Positions 49,609 to 57,864 are shown, counted from the first letter of the stretch. The stretch: DNA of 64,000 bases from JAWWOW01 sp033851265 (GCA_033851265.1 JAWWOW010000006.1:496001-560000), one strand, 5' to 3'. A program made the numbers and translations. The notes: generated by a model not told the origin, from the sequence alone.

Positions 49609-51936
49609 TTAGGTGCGGGTCGGTGTCGGTCGGCCCTGGACAAGCGTGGGGTACACGGTGTCTGCGATGACTCGCGCCACGGTGGATCGGTGCCAACGAA
49701 GGACCGACGGCGTCTTGTATCCCTCTTGGTTGAGCGCCGCAGCGATGGTGTCGAGCGAGGCGCCCTGGTGGTGCATGTCCAGCAACATCCTCAAACCGTT
49801 GTCGACCGTGACCTCGAGTGCCGGTGCTCGTCGGCCCGACATCTGCTCCGGCGCATCGGAGGTGGGGAAGCGGCGGTTCGGCTGGTCGTTGACGAGAGCG
49901 ATGAGTTCGTTGAGGGGGACCGCGGCGCTCCACAGGTATCCCTGACCGGCGCGGCAGCCCAACTGGCGCAGCAGGATCAGCTGGTCCATGGTCTCGACGC
50001 CTTCGGCCACGGTGCCGATCTGCGCAGACTTGGCGAGGTCGATCATCGAGACCGTGATGGCCAGGTCGTCGCGGTTGCTGGTGATGTGCTGCACAAACGT
50101 GCGGTCGATCTTGATGGTGTTCACCGGGAACTGCTGGAGGTAGCTGAGCGAGGAGTACCCCGTGCCGAAGTCGTCGAGACCGATAGCGACGCCCAACGCG
50201 TGCAGTTCGTCAAGCAGTCGGGCGGCGTTCTCCGGATCGCTCATCGCCCCGGTCTCGGTGACCTCCAGCATCAGGCGTTCATAGGGGATGCCCGCGCCTT
50301 TTACGGCGGAGCGAACGGTTGCCTTCAGCGTCAAGTCCACGACGTTTCGGGCGGACACGTTGACGCCCATGTACCCCTCCGCGCCGAGCACGCCACGATC
50401 AATCAGGATCCGCGCATCGAGGCAGGCGCGATGGAGCACCCAGTCGTCCAATGCGCTCACGAGCCCGGTGACCTCGGCGACGTTGACGAAACTGATCGGC
50501 GGGACCATGCCGAGAGTCGGATGGTTCCACCGGCACAACGCCTCGACGCCGATCAACTCCCCGGTCGCCAGACCGATGATGGGCTGGTACCAGACCTCGA
50601 GCGCGTTCTCCTCCAAGGCCTGGCGCAGATCGTTGGACAGTTGCAGTCGCTCTGGCGCGTCTTGTGCTGACTCGGCATCGAAGACGCGCGCGCGGCCACG
50701 ACCGCGAGCCTTCGCCTCGTACATCGCCTCCTCGGCGTTGCTCATCAGCGCGTCCGCTTCCATCGGCGGGGACACCGCGATGCCGATGCTTGCGGTGATG
50801 TACAAGGGCGTCCCGCTCAGGCCAACGGGGTCGACGAGGGAGTCCAGGAGCCGTGCGGCCACGTGCTCGGCGGCACTTTCGTTGGTGTCGGTACTGACAA
50901 TCACAAATCCGTCGCCACCGAAGCGTGCGACGGTGTCATCGGCACGCGTCACGGCCGTGATCCGGCGGGCGACCTCCACCAACAGTCGGTCGCCCGCGTC
51001 ATGCCCCACCGCGTCATTGACGGTCTTGAACTGGTCGAGGTCGAGGAACAGCACAGCGACCGAGGTCTTGCTCCGCTTCGCTGCGCTGAGCGCGTGCGAG
51101 AGGCGATCGGTCAGGAGCGCACGATTCGGCAACCCCGTGAGCTCATCGTGCAGCGCGTTGTGTCGCAGCGTCGTTTCCATCGCTCGGCGCTCGGTGATGT
51201 CGCGAGCGATCGCCGAGGCACCCATCACGGTCCCGTCAACGTCGTACGTCGGAGAAACGGTCAACGACACGTCGACCTCGACGCCGTCACTACGCCGTCG
51301 GACAGTCTCCAGATTTCGCACCGTGTTGCCGGCGACAACTTGTTCGAGGATGTCGCGGAACTCGTCTTGCCGGTCATCTGGCGCCAGCAGAGAAATGTTG
51401 TGCCCGATCACCTCACTGGCCGGGTAACCAAAGAGGTCTTCAGCGGCGCGATTCCAGCTGACAATCTCGCCCGATGGCGATTTGCCGATGACGGCATCGC
51501 CGGTGGAGTCGAAGATCGCGCAAAGGTGGCGTGCGGTCTCCTCATCTCGCTTGCGCCGGGTGATGTCGGTGCCGACGCTGATCGTTGCGATGAGCTCCCC
51601 GTGCTCATCGAAGACCGGCGACGTCGTGACGAGCGCAGGGAACTCGCGTCCGTCACGATGCGGCACCATGATGTCCTCGGTCCACGAATCACCGGCGGTG
51701 ACCGCCGTCATGACAGCCACGGTCTGCTCGGCGGAAAGCGGTGACGGTAAGAGGTCGAAGAGTAGGCGGCCTACCGCCTCACTGGTTGTCCAGCCGTACA
51801 TCTGCTCGGCGGCGCGGTTCCAGTAGATGATCTGCCCTGCCAGGTCCGTCGCGACGACGGCTTGACCAACGGCATCGAGCAACGCGGCATGCAAGTGGAG
51901 GGACTGCTTCGTTCCCCCCTCGTTGCCAACCACCAC
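49609..51936 (-). CDS. PAS-PAS-GGDEF-EAL c-di-GMP protein with recombinase-like C-terminal tail
   Basis: 775 residues from GTG at 51936 (AGGGGC six bases upstream). PAS domains are at about 17-130 and 138-250. The GGDEF domain (260-420) carries RFGGDGF at 340-344 in place of GGDEF, so cyclase activity is doubtful, while the I-site RADD (331-334) is kept. The EAL domain (435-685) looks intact: E465AL, NVSARN, EVTETGAM, DDFGTGYSS (588-596), KID, AEGVET. Residues 712-765 (GASLDTIAAALNQEGYKTPSVLRW...TVARVI) resemble the helical segment of serine-recombinase 'recombinase' domains. It is probably a c-di-GMP phosphodiesterase. There is no membrane helix. Confidence 0.87.
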   Translation of the reverse strand: MVVGNEGGTKQSLHLHAALLDAVGQAVVATDLAGQIIYWNRAAEQMYGWTTSEAVGRLLFDLLPSPLSAEQTVAVMTAVTAGDSWTEDIMVPHRDGREFPALVTTSPVFDEHGELIATISVGTDITRRKRDEETARHLCAIFDSTGDAVIGKSPSGEIVSWNRAAEDLFGYPASEVIGHNISLLAPDDRQDEFRDILEQVVAGNTVRNLETVRRRSDGVEVDVSLTVSPTYDVDGTVMGASAIARDITERRAMETTLRHNALHDELTGLPNRALLTDRLSHALSAAKRSKTSVAVLFLDLDQFKTVNDAVGHDAGDRLLVEVARRITAVTRADDTVARFGGDGFVIVSTDTNESAAEHVAARLLDSLVDPVGLSGTPLYITASIGIAVSPPMEADALMSNAEEAMYEAKARGRGRARVFDAESAQDAPERLQLSNDLRQALEENALEVWYQPIIGLATGELIGVEALCRWNHPTLGMVPPISFVNVAEVTGLVSALDDWVLHRACLDARILIDRGVLGAEGYMGVNVSARNVVDLTLKATVRSAVKGAGIPYERLMLEVTETGAMSDPENAARLLDELHALGVAIGLDDFGTGYSSLSYLQQFPVNTIKIDRTFVQHITSNRDDLAITVSMIDLAKSAQIGTVAEGVETMDQLILLRQLGCRAGQGYLWSAAVPLNELIALVNDQPNRRFPTSDAPEQMSGRRAPALEVTVDNGLRMLLDMHHQGASLDTIAAALNQEGYKTPSVLRWHRSTVARVIADTVYPTLVQGRPTPTRT

Positions 51937-51998
51937 GTACTTGCCCCTGCCCTTGACTCGCCAACGTACGTGACAAATTTGCCGAAAGGGCTGCTGGC

Positions 51999-52014
51999 GA
52001 TATAACGATTTCTT
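51999..52014 (-). promoter_or_regulatory. Shared motif AAGAAATCGTTATATC, copy 2
   Basis: On the minus strand, 63 bases before the GGDEF-EAL start. It matches 15 of 16 bases at 6739-6754, upstream of the LPFTG surface protein gene. It lies 15 bases downstream (in the gene's direction) of the 19-bp motif copy at 52029-52047. Confidence 0.35.
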
Positions 52015-52028
52015 AAGACGCGTCGCGT

Positions 52029-52047
52029 TCGTGATAGATCGTCCAGC
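52029..52047 (-). promoter_or_regulatory. Shared 19-bp upstream motif, copy 2
   Basis: TCGTGATAGATCGTCCAGC as read on the plus strand, 93 bases before the GGDEF-EAL start at 51936. It differs from the copy at 49515-49533 at one base. It lies in the divergent intergenic region shared with the PAS-LuxR gene. Confidence 0.5.
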
Positions 52048-52101
52048 GAACTGATGCATTCCGTCTATTGGCCAAGAACCCGCTCCAGGCAAGGCTTTCT
52101 C

Positions 52102-52146
52102 AACGCTGGTGCCGTGCCAACCCCCATGGACCACGGCACCAGCGTT
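52102..52146. promoter_or_regulatory. Perfect 15-bp inverted repeat between divergent signalling genes
   Basis: AACGCTGGTGCCGTG (52102-52116), 15-base spacer, then its exact complement (52132-52146). It lies 65 bases before the chosen PAS-LuxR start and 166 bases from the GGDEF-EAL start. It could be an operator bound by the LuxR-type protein or an RNA hairpin in its 5' leader. Confidence 0.55.
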
Positions 52147-52210
52147 ACCTGCGCCGATACCTGACGGAGACGAGGCTGAGCTGGACACCGCTACGGGCGC
52201 AGAGCAGTCG

Positions 52211-53233
52211 ATGGTTGAACTGGTGCGCAGCAGTTCGATGCCGGTGTTCCTTGTTCGACTGCCGCACGGTCGGATCGTGGCGGCCAGTGGAGCGGCTCAC
52301 TCGTTGTTGATGCAGGGCCAGGCCGGAGCGTCAGCGGACGAACTCACCGGCCGAACCATTTCTGAGTTCTTGGAGGACAAGGAATCGACTGTCCGTGCGC
52401 TCGCCTTGGTGGAGTCCGGTGACATTGAGGGCTACCGTCGCGAGCCGCTGCTGATCCGTAGCGACGGGTCGCGGGTGCCCGCAGATGTCCGGGTCAGTGT
52501 CTGTGACAAGGAGTTGCCGCACGCACTTGCGGTGGCTGTTGTCCTCCCGGCCGGCCGTGGAAGTCCCGACGTTGCCGTCGCAACCGGGGTGGACTCTTCG
52601 GATCCGCCGAGCGTCATCGGCCTGGTCGATGCCGAGTGGCGGGTCACGCATCTCAGCTCGACAGCCGACGAACTGTTCGGACGCACGACTGACGACGTCA
52701 TCGGTGAGTCAGTGCTGTCGTTCATCCATGACTCTGACGTGCCCGAGCTCCTTGTGACGTTGGGGCACTCGGCGGACAGTTCACGTCCGGCGTCGTTGCG
52801 TGTGCGGGTGCGACGCGACGACGCGCAGTGGGTGTTCGCCAGGATGTTGGTGTCGCGGTTGAGCAACTGCCCATTACCGGCATTCGCCTTCGTTATCGCC
52901 GCCCTCCCAGGAGAGGCGGTGTCCGATCGGGTCCGATTGCCGGAGATGGAGATGCGGCTGCGTCGCATCGCTCGTGAAGTCCAGGCGGTCGGAGCCGACA
53001 AGAGCTTGGTGCAGGTGTCGGCGCGGCGTACGAGCGACAACCTTGCTGATCTCACCCCGCGCGAGTGGGAAGTTGTCAGCTTGCTCCTGGCCGGCGAGCG
53101 CGTGCCGTCCATTGCCCAATCGCTGTTTCTCTCCCAGAGCACGGTGCGCAACCACTTGTCGTCCGTGTTCCGCAAGACGGGGATGCATTCACAACACGAG
53201 TTGTTGGGCCGGCTGCGCCGGTCACCGTCGTGA
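52211..53233 (+). CDS. PAS-domain LuxR-type transcriptional regulator
   Basis: 340 residues from ATG at 52211; the frame is open from 52109, but that would translate through the inverted repeat. Two PAS-like modules are visible: residues 1-115 (MPVFLVRLPHGRIVAASGAAHSLL...GRTISEFL) and 125-235 (SVIGLVDAEWRVTHLSSTADELFG...VIGESVLSFIHDSD). A linker helix is followed by a C-terminal LuxR helix-turn-helix (LTPREWEVVSLLLAGERVPSIAQSLFLSQSTVRNHL). No phospho-receiver domain is present. Its divergent placement from a c-di-GMP gene and the operator-like repeat suggest it controls that gene and perhaps the ice-binding-type operon. Confidence 0.83.
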   Translation: MVELVRSSSMPVFLVRLPHGRIVAASGAAHSLLMQGQAGASADELTGRTISEFLEDKESTVRALALVESGDIEGYRREPLLIRSDGSRVPADVRVSVCDKELPHALAVAVVLPAGRGSPDVAVATGVDSSDPPSVIGLVDAEWRVTHLSSTADELFGRTTDDVIGESVLSFIHDSDVPELLVTLGHSADSSRPASLRVRVRRDDAQWVFARMLVSRLSNCPLPAFAFVIAALPGEAVSDRVRLPEMEMRLRRIAREVQAVGADKSLVQVSARRTSDNLADLTPREWEVVSLLLAGERVPSIAQSLFLSQSTVRNHLSSVFRKTGMHSQHELLGRLRRSPS

Positions 53234-53243
53234 CGCTGGTCGC

Positions 53244-53750
53244 CTACGGCAGCTGAATGGCGGCCGGCACTAGCGCTTGCCGCGGGCCTTGGCGTAGCCG
53301 TCCGAGCCCGTCGCCTTGTTCGGCGTTTGCCGGCTCGAGCATCGTGAGTGCGGCCGCGATCGGGTCGCGGTAACCGAGCAGCACGAACAGCGCTGCCGAG
53401 GCGTCGAAGCCCTTGTCGCCCGCGCCGTAGACCGCTCGCAGTGAGTCACCCAGCATGGTCGCGGCCCCCAGCGCCGCCTGCGCGCGCCGCCACGCGGATC
53501 GCGCTTGGAACATCAGCTCCGCACTCGCTTCCGGTACGACGAGGGCCTCATCGCGCAAGGCTTCTCGGGCGCGCTCCAACTCGATGAGATGAGCAACCGC
53601 GCGACACATCGTGGTGGCGAACGCCCGCACCGGCAGCCCATCAGGGCCGGTGCCCTTCACTGCCTTCAGCAGATCGGCGGCGACGTCCACGACCCCCGTG
53701 GTCAGTTCTTCGATGTCCAGGCTCTGGCCGAGCTCAACAAGTTCCCCCAT
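53244..53750 (-). CDS. Uncharacterised helical protein, paralogue B
   Basis: 168 residues from ATG at 53750 (TTG at 53777 is in frame); neither start has a good ribosome site. Helical, cytoplasmic. It shares with 47978-48430 the blocks ELT..VV..AADLL, RAFATTMC..VAHL and QAR.AWR.A..AL. After residue 140 the sequence becomes Gln/Arg-rich and differs from paralogue A. It is convergent with the PAS-LuxR gene (ten-base gap) and divergent from the sulfatase gene. Function unknown. Confidence 0.6.
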   Translation of the reverse strand: MGELVELGQSLDIEELTTGVVDVAADLLKAVKGTGPDGLPVRAFATTMCRAVAHLIELERAREALRDEALVVPEASAELMFQARSAWRRAQAALGAATMLGDSLRAVYGAGDKGFDASAALFVLLGYRDPIAAALTMLEPANAEQGDGLGRLRQGPRQALVPAAIQLP

Positions 53751-53855
53751 ATGGGTGATGGTGGCATAGCCGGACAATTCGCAACAGAGGGGTCCCTAGC
53801 GGGCGGTTCACCCTCTAGAGTCTCAGCCGTAACACCCCGGGGCGGGGGGATTCGG

Positions 53856-55298
53856 GTGCGCAGACTCCCAGCGGTTGTAGCGCTGTCGCTGACGGCGGTC
53901 GTCAGCCTGGTCGGGGTGGTCGGGCCAGCGACGACGAGCGCCGGCACGCCCGGAACACCCGCGCCGACCGTCCTCGTCACGTTGACCGACGACCAGACGC
54001 CCGATGGATTCACGATCGGCATGCCGTACACCAGCAGTCGCACGGACTGGGTGTCGTTCACGGGCATCGTCGACAACGCGCTGTGCTGCCCGTCGCGCAG
54101 TGGTTTCTTCTCCGGCAGGTACGACGTGCACAACGGTGTCATCAACAACGTGACGTCGGACAACTTGGATCGCGACGCAACGTTGTTCCGGTGGTTCGCG
54201 AAGGCCGGCTGGGATGTCGGTCTCTACGGCAAGTTGCTCAATCCGTATCGCTGCACGCCCGGGTGGTCGGGTGTTGTGGATTGGCACGCTATTTGTCCTG
54301 GAACGAAGGACGTCTACTTCCAGTACGACTACAAGATGAACAACAACGGCGTCGTCAACAGCTATGGCTCTTCGCCTGCTGACTACCAGGTCAACGTGCT
54401 CGCCGACTTCATCATCAAGAAGATCCGGTCGACACCGGCGTACAAGCCGCTGTTCTTGTTGTTCACGCCCACATCGACGCACTGGCCGTGGGTCGCTGCG
54501 CCGGGGCTGGAAAACGCGTTCTACGACGTTGCGGTTCCCCGCTACCCGAACCAGCGCGACGACGTCAGCGACAAACCGTTGTACATCCAGCGACAGCCGG
54601 TGCCCAACCTCCGGACGCAGGACGCGAACCGCCGGGCGATGTGGCGCGGCAGTCTCTCCGTTGACAAGGCGTTGCAGCGCATCGAGTCCGCACTCAGGGA
54701 GGCTGGTCGCTGGGACAGCACGACGGAAGCGTTGTGGTCCGACAACGGGTACGCGTTCGGAGCGCACCGTTGGATCATCAAGCGTTGCGAGTACGAGGAG
54801 TGCGCGCGCGTGCCGATGGTCGTGCGCGTGCCCGGTATCGCTGGCCGCGACGACGGCCGGTTGATGACGAATCTCGACCTCAGCGTGACGCTGCTCGCTC
54901 TTACTGGCGTCAAGGGAGGCGTTCGGTTAGACGGCCGCAACATGGAACCCGTGCTGCGCGGAAACGCGCCGGCGTGGACCGACGCTGTTCTTCAACACTG
55001 GCCGGGTGGCGACGCGGACGGTACGACGACGCACTTCCCGAACCCGGGTTACTGGTGCGTGCGGGTCCCGCACTGGCGCTATTGCGAGCTCGCCTCCGGG
55101 GAGAAGGAGCTCTACGACCTGTTCGCCGACCCGTACGAGCTCGACAACCTGGCTGGTCAGACGTCCTTCGCCGAGAGCCAGTCGCAGAACGCCGCGCGGC
55201 TCAACGCCATGAAGCCGAAGGACGTGGTGGACACGTGGATCCCCTGGGAGTCGCCGTCGGTGTCGTCCTCGAGCGGGAGCTATCGCGACCTCGAGTAG
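53856..55298 (+). CDS. Secreted sulfatase-family hydrolase
   Basis: 480 residues from GTG at 53856, chosen because it begins a signal peptide (RRLPAVVALSLTAVVSLVGVVGP, cleavage near residue 29). Metal-site TDDQ (44-47) and the active-site motif C77-C-P-S-R81, where C77 is the residue converted to formylglycine, are followed by SGFFSGRYDVHNGV. LWSDNGYAFGAHRW provides the second Asp-Asn metal pair, and ELYDLFADPYELDNLA is the usual C-terminal sulfatase block. The sulfatase class is that of actinobacterial arylsulfatase A-like proteins; the natural substrate, possibly a sulfated glycan, is unknown. It needs a formylglycine-generating enzyme, not seen here. Confidence 0.87.
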   Translation: MRRLPAVVALSLTAVVSLVGVVGPATTSAGTPGTPAPTVLVTLTDDQTPDGFTIGMPYTSSRTDWVSFTGIVDNALCCPSRSGFFSGRYDVHNGVINNVTSDNLDRDATLFRWFAKAGWDVGLYGKLLNPYRCTPGWSGVVDWHAICPGTKDVYFQYDYKMNNNGVVNSYGSSPADYQVNVLADFIIKKIRSTPAYKPLFLLFTPTSTHWPWVAAPGLENAFYDVAVPRYPNQRDDVSDKPLYIQRQPVPNLRTQDANRRAMWRGSLSVDKALQRIESALREAGRWDSTTEALWSDNGYAFGAHRWIIKRCEYEECARVPMVVRVPGIAGRDDGRLMTNLDLSVTLLALTGVKGGVRLDGRNMEPVLRGNAPAWTDAVLQHWPGGDADGTTTHFPNPGYWCVRVPHWRYCELASGEKELYDLFADPYELDNLAGQTSFAESQSQNAARLNAMKPKDVVDTWIPWESPSVSSSSGSYRDLE

Positions 55299-55316
55299 GC
55301 CGTTGCCGCGGATCTG

Positions 55317-57299
55317 TCATTGCGCACGCCGAGCCAGTGGCTCGTCCAGCTCGCTTCGCCCCTCCGCCACACAAACGAGGGTTCGGGGCGTGGCCAGGGC
55401 CATGTCGACCGAGCGAATGACAACTTTGGTGAGCGCGTCCGCAGTGAGTTCCTGACTCGCGATGACAGTGCAATTCGTTTCCGTCGTGGTTGTGCCCTCT
55501 GGAACGACCACGACTGCGATCACCTCTGCCCGGTGGGCCTTGCCACACGAAGCGGATGAGCCGAATCCGAGGTCGAGGTTGTACGTGTCGAGCAGGCACT
55601 CACCCTTGGCGAGTGCGCTGCCCGAGTAGGAATACGTGGGTGGGGGCGTCGGATCGGAACTGTCGTGGTTCACGATGACTCGCACAACGTTGACGCAGAG
55701 AATGACCAACAGGAATACGCCGGTACGCCAACGCCAGGGCATCCAACGCTTCCAGCGCGACTCCGCGGCGAGGGGCGGTGAGACAGGCTTGACGCCCTCG
55801 GGGAGTTCGCGCTGACCGCCGCTGATCCACGCGCTGTGGGGGATTGCTTGGTCGAGCTTTGTCGGGACGTCAGCGGCGCCGACCCAATCCTCCGGACGGA
55901 ACGCGATGTGGAATCCATCCGCGCCGATCAGTGATCGGGCACCGTCGTCGAACCGGATCATGCCGACGCACTGGTTGAAGCGAATCGTTACCGGGTTGTC
56001 GCCACTGAAATAGGTGATGCCGTCGTTGCCCAGCAGAAGGCGTCGCGTGCCCGCGTCAGGGCCGCGGGGGTCGGGGAAATATGGGGCACCCGGGAGCCAA
56101 TCCTTCGACCAGACGGATGCGGCGGGAGCCAACTCCTTGGGAACAGCGTCGGCGTCGGGAACGGCCATCAACAAACTGGGCAACACGCCTTGCGCAATTT
56201 CATGGATGCTTTCCGCGGTCACAGCGTCCTGCTCGCGTTCGACAGCCGCCTTTGTTCGAGGCGTCCCGCCCATGAGCAGCAATCGAGCGACGTAGTCGAC
56301 ATGCGCCAGCGTCTGAGCTTCCTTGTCGTGCTGGCTCAACCGGATGGCTCGGGTCATGTCACGAATCTCTGCCTTCGTGGGTGGATCCGTGGCGAGACCG
56401 TTGAGCACCTCTACGACACCCTCCTGCAGGACAGTGGCGTTCTCCGGGAGGCAGTCGGCGAAGTAGACGTGCATGGATGTGTCTGCACTAATCCGCTCGA
56501 GCGCGGTCTGTACGCCGTACGACGCGCCCAGCTCATCGCGAAGCCTTACCTGCAGCCGTTTGAGCAGCAGGTACATCAGCGACGCACCCTCCGCCTTGCG
56601 TGGAGCGAGAAAGCTGAAACTGAGGCCACGGTCGGAGAATGTGTAGCTCGCCGGGAGATCGATGACGGCGTCAAGCTGCGGATCGGGCCAGGAACCACTG
56701 CCTGCTGGTGCGTCGGCAAGGGGAAGAGTCAGGTCGGTAGGAATGTCGCCACTGATCCAGAGCACGGCGTTGTCGCGCGTGAATCGTTCTGCTGCCCACG
56801 CGGCGACAGTGTCAGGGGTTGCGTCGTCCAGGCCGAGTTCGTCGTACCCCATCAATCCATAGCCGGTTGGACCCCAGCGCCACGTCAACATGCTGCTAGC
56901 AAACCGACCAGCTCTTTGCGCCGATTCGGTTTTCAGCACTCCGCGTTCGTGATCGAACCGGTCGAGTGGCAAATCGCGCAGCGAATCGCAGACGAGGCGC
57001 AGATAGCCGGTGACCTCTTCCGCGTCGCCGGCAACGACGAAGGAGGTTGCGACGTCGCCGGTGAAGCCGTTGAACGCGTGGGGTCCGCGTTCCGACCTGG
57101 TGAGAGCGAGGTGTTCAACAAGATGAGTGATTCCTCGCGTCGGAAACGTTTCATGCGCTTGCCCGACGCCAAAGATCAGCACCGCGCGCAGCGGGCCGCT
57201 CACTTTGGCTTGCAGGACGGTTACGCCATCGAGTTCACGTCGTGTGAGTCCGGCCACCCTCCCGGGACGGCTGGCGGATGACGTGGCTGTATTGCTCAT
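55317..57299 (-). CDS. M16-type zinc peptidase domain fused to a membrane helix and septum-formation-like domain
   Basis: 660 residues from ATG at 57299. Residues about 20-420 are an M16 peptidase: the inverted zinc motif H59-L-V-E62-H63 and E118/E125 (HERGVLKTE) at the third-ligand position. A second M16 lobe contains RLRDELGASYGVQTALE near 265-280. There is no signal peptide, so this part is cytoplasmic. After a linker, one membrane helix (about 523-543) leads to an outside domain of about 110 residues. Its four Cys (568, 585, 610, 643) and SASCGKAHRAEVIAVV match the septum-formation domain pattern. This fusion is unusual. It lies 18 bases from the convergent sulfatase. Confidence 0.78.
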   Translation of the reverse strand: MSNTATSSASRPGRVAGLTRRELDGVTVLQAKVSGPLRAVLIFGVGQAHETFPTRGITHLVEHLALTRSERGPHAFNGFTGDVATSFVVAGDAEEVTGYLRLVCDSLRDLPLDRFDHERGVLKTESAQRAGRFASSMLTWRWGPTGYGLMGYDELGLDDATPDTVAAWAAERFTRDNAVLWISGDIPTDLTLPLADAPAGSGSWPDPQLDAVIDLPASYTFSDRGLSFSFLAPRKAEGASLMYLLLKRLQVRLRDELGASYGVQTALERISADTSMHVYFADCLPENATVLQEGVVEVLNGLATDPPTKAEIRDMTRAIRLSQHDKEAQTLAHVDYVARLLLMGGTPRTKAAVEREQDAVTAESIHEIAQGVLPSLLMAVPDADAVPKELAPAASVWSKDWLPGAPYFPDPRGPDAGTRRLLLGNDGITYFSGDNPVTIRFNQCVGMIRFDDGARSLIGADGFHIAFRPEDWVGAADVPTKLDQAIPHSAWISGGQRELPEGVKPVSPPLAAESRWKRWMPWRWRTGVFLLVILCVNVVRVIVNHDSSDPTPPPTYSYSGSALAKGECLLDTYNLDLGFGSSASCGKAHRAEVIAVVVVPEGTTTTETNCTVIASQELTADALTKVVIRSVDMALATPRTLVCVAEGRSELDEPLARRAQ

Positions 57300-57454
57300 G
57301 CGCTGGAGACCTCGTGGCTTGAAGCGATGCTGGCGCGGTCAGAAGACGCAGTCCCAATTGCGCCGAATCGCGACCATGGTGACACCTGCCCGCGGCTTGC
57401 GCTGGAATTTTGAAAATCCGTTATGCGGCCCGCGTGGGCGGTGAGTTTGGGCCC

Positions 57455-57484
57455 TCGCAGCCGTCGTATAGGAAACGGCTGCGA
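57455..57484 (+). promoter_or_regulatory. Hairpin abutting the ribosome site of the STAS-like gene
   Basis: TCGCAGCCGT, ten-base loop, ACGGCTGCGA: a perfect 10-bp stem ending two bases before AGGAGG (57487-57492), the ribosome site of the gene at 57499. It could be the terminator of upstream read-through or a leader structure affecting initiation. Confidence 0.45.
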
Positions 57485-57498
57485 TCAGGAGGCCCGCT

Positions 57499-57759
57499 GT
57501 GGGCGATGCCGGCTGCTCTCGGGCTGCCGTCGTGCTCGTCGACGGCGACGGCGCCGTCCAAGTGGACATCGGCCGGATCCTCGACGCACGCCCTGATCTC
57601 GCTCTGGTCGACGCCTTAGCCCGCCTGCAGCTTGCGGCGGGACGACTCGGCTGCTCGATCCGCGTGGTCGAGCCGTGCGCTGAGCTGCGCGAGTTGCTCG
57701 ACCTCGCTGGGCTGGCCCACCTCGTCGCCAGGGAACCCGATCCCAAGCATGCGCTCTGA
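57499..57759 (+). CDS. Small STAS-like domain protein
   Basis: 86 residues from GTG at 57499 with a consensus AGGAGG six bases upstream. The pattern RAAVVLVDGDGAVQVDIGRI...LALVDALARLQLAAGRLGCSIRVVEP...LRELLDLAGLAHLV follows the STAS fold, including the last LDLAGL strand-helix seen in anti-sigma-factor antagonists. The usual phosphorylatable Ser in the D-S/G-S loop is not visible. It might bind a partner or a nucleotide in a stress-signalling circuit. The gene is set between two strong hairpins, and its stop codon lies inside the second. Confidence 0.65.
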   Translation: MGDAGCSRAAVVLVDGDGAVQVDIGRILDARPDLALVDALARLQLAAGRLGCSIRVVEPCAELRELLDLAGLAHLVAREPDPKHAL

Positions 57760-57784
57760 CCCGTTTTTCGAGTCAGAGCGCATG
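57748..57784. terminator. 13-bp hairpin containing the STAS-like gene's stop codon
   Basis: CATGCGCTCTGAC (57748-57760), an 11-base loop with TTTTT, then the exact complement (57772-57784). The TGA stop (57757-57759) is within the left arm. Probably a terminator; a bidirectional role for the convergent sigma gene is possible. Confidence 0.6.
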
Positions 57785-57819
57785 TCGGGCGGGGGGTGTC
57801 CGGCACTCCGGTTCTCTTC

Positions 57820-57864
57820 TTCCGTCCTCTGCTCTGGTTCCGTGTGGGGTCCAGAGCAGAGCGC
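57820..57864. repeat. 45-bp repeat with internal hairpin, copy 1
   Basis: Contains CTCTGCTCTGG (57827-57837), a 13-base loop and CCAGAGCAGAG (57851-57861). The identical 45 bases recur at 57892-57936, 72 bases later. The repeat lies in the convergent gap between the STAS-like and sigma-factor genes. Confidence 0.85.
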
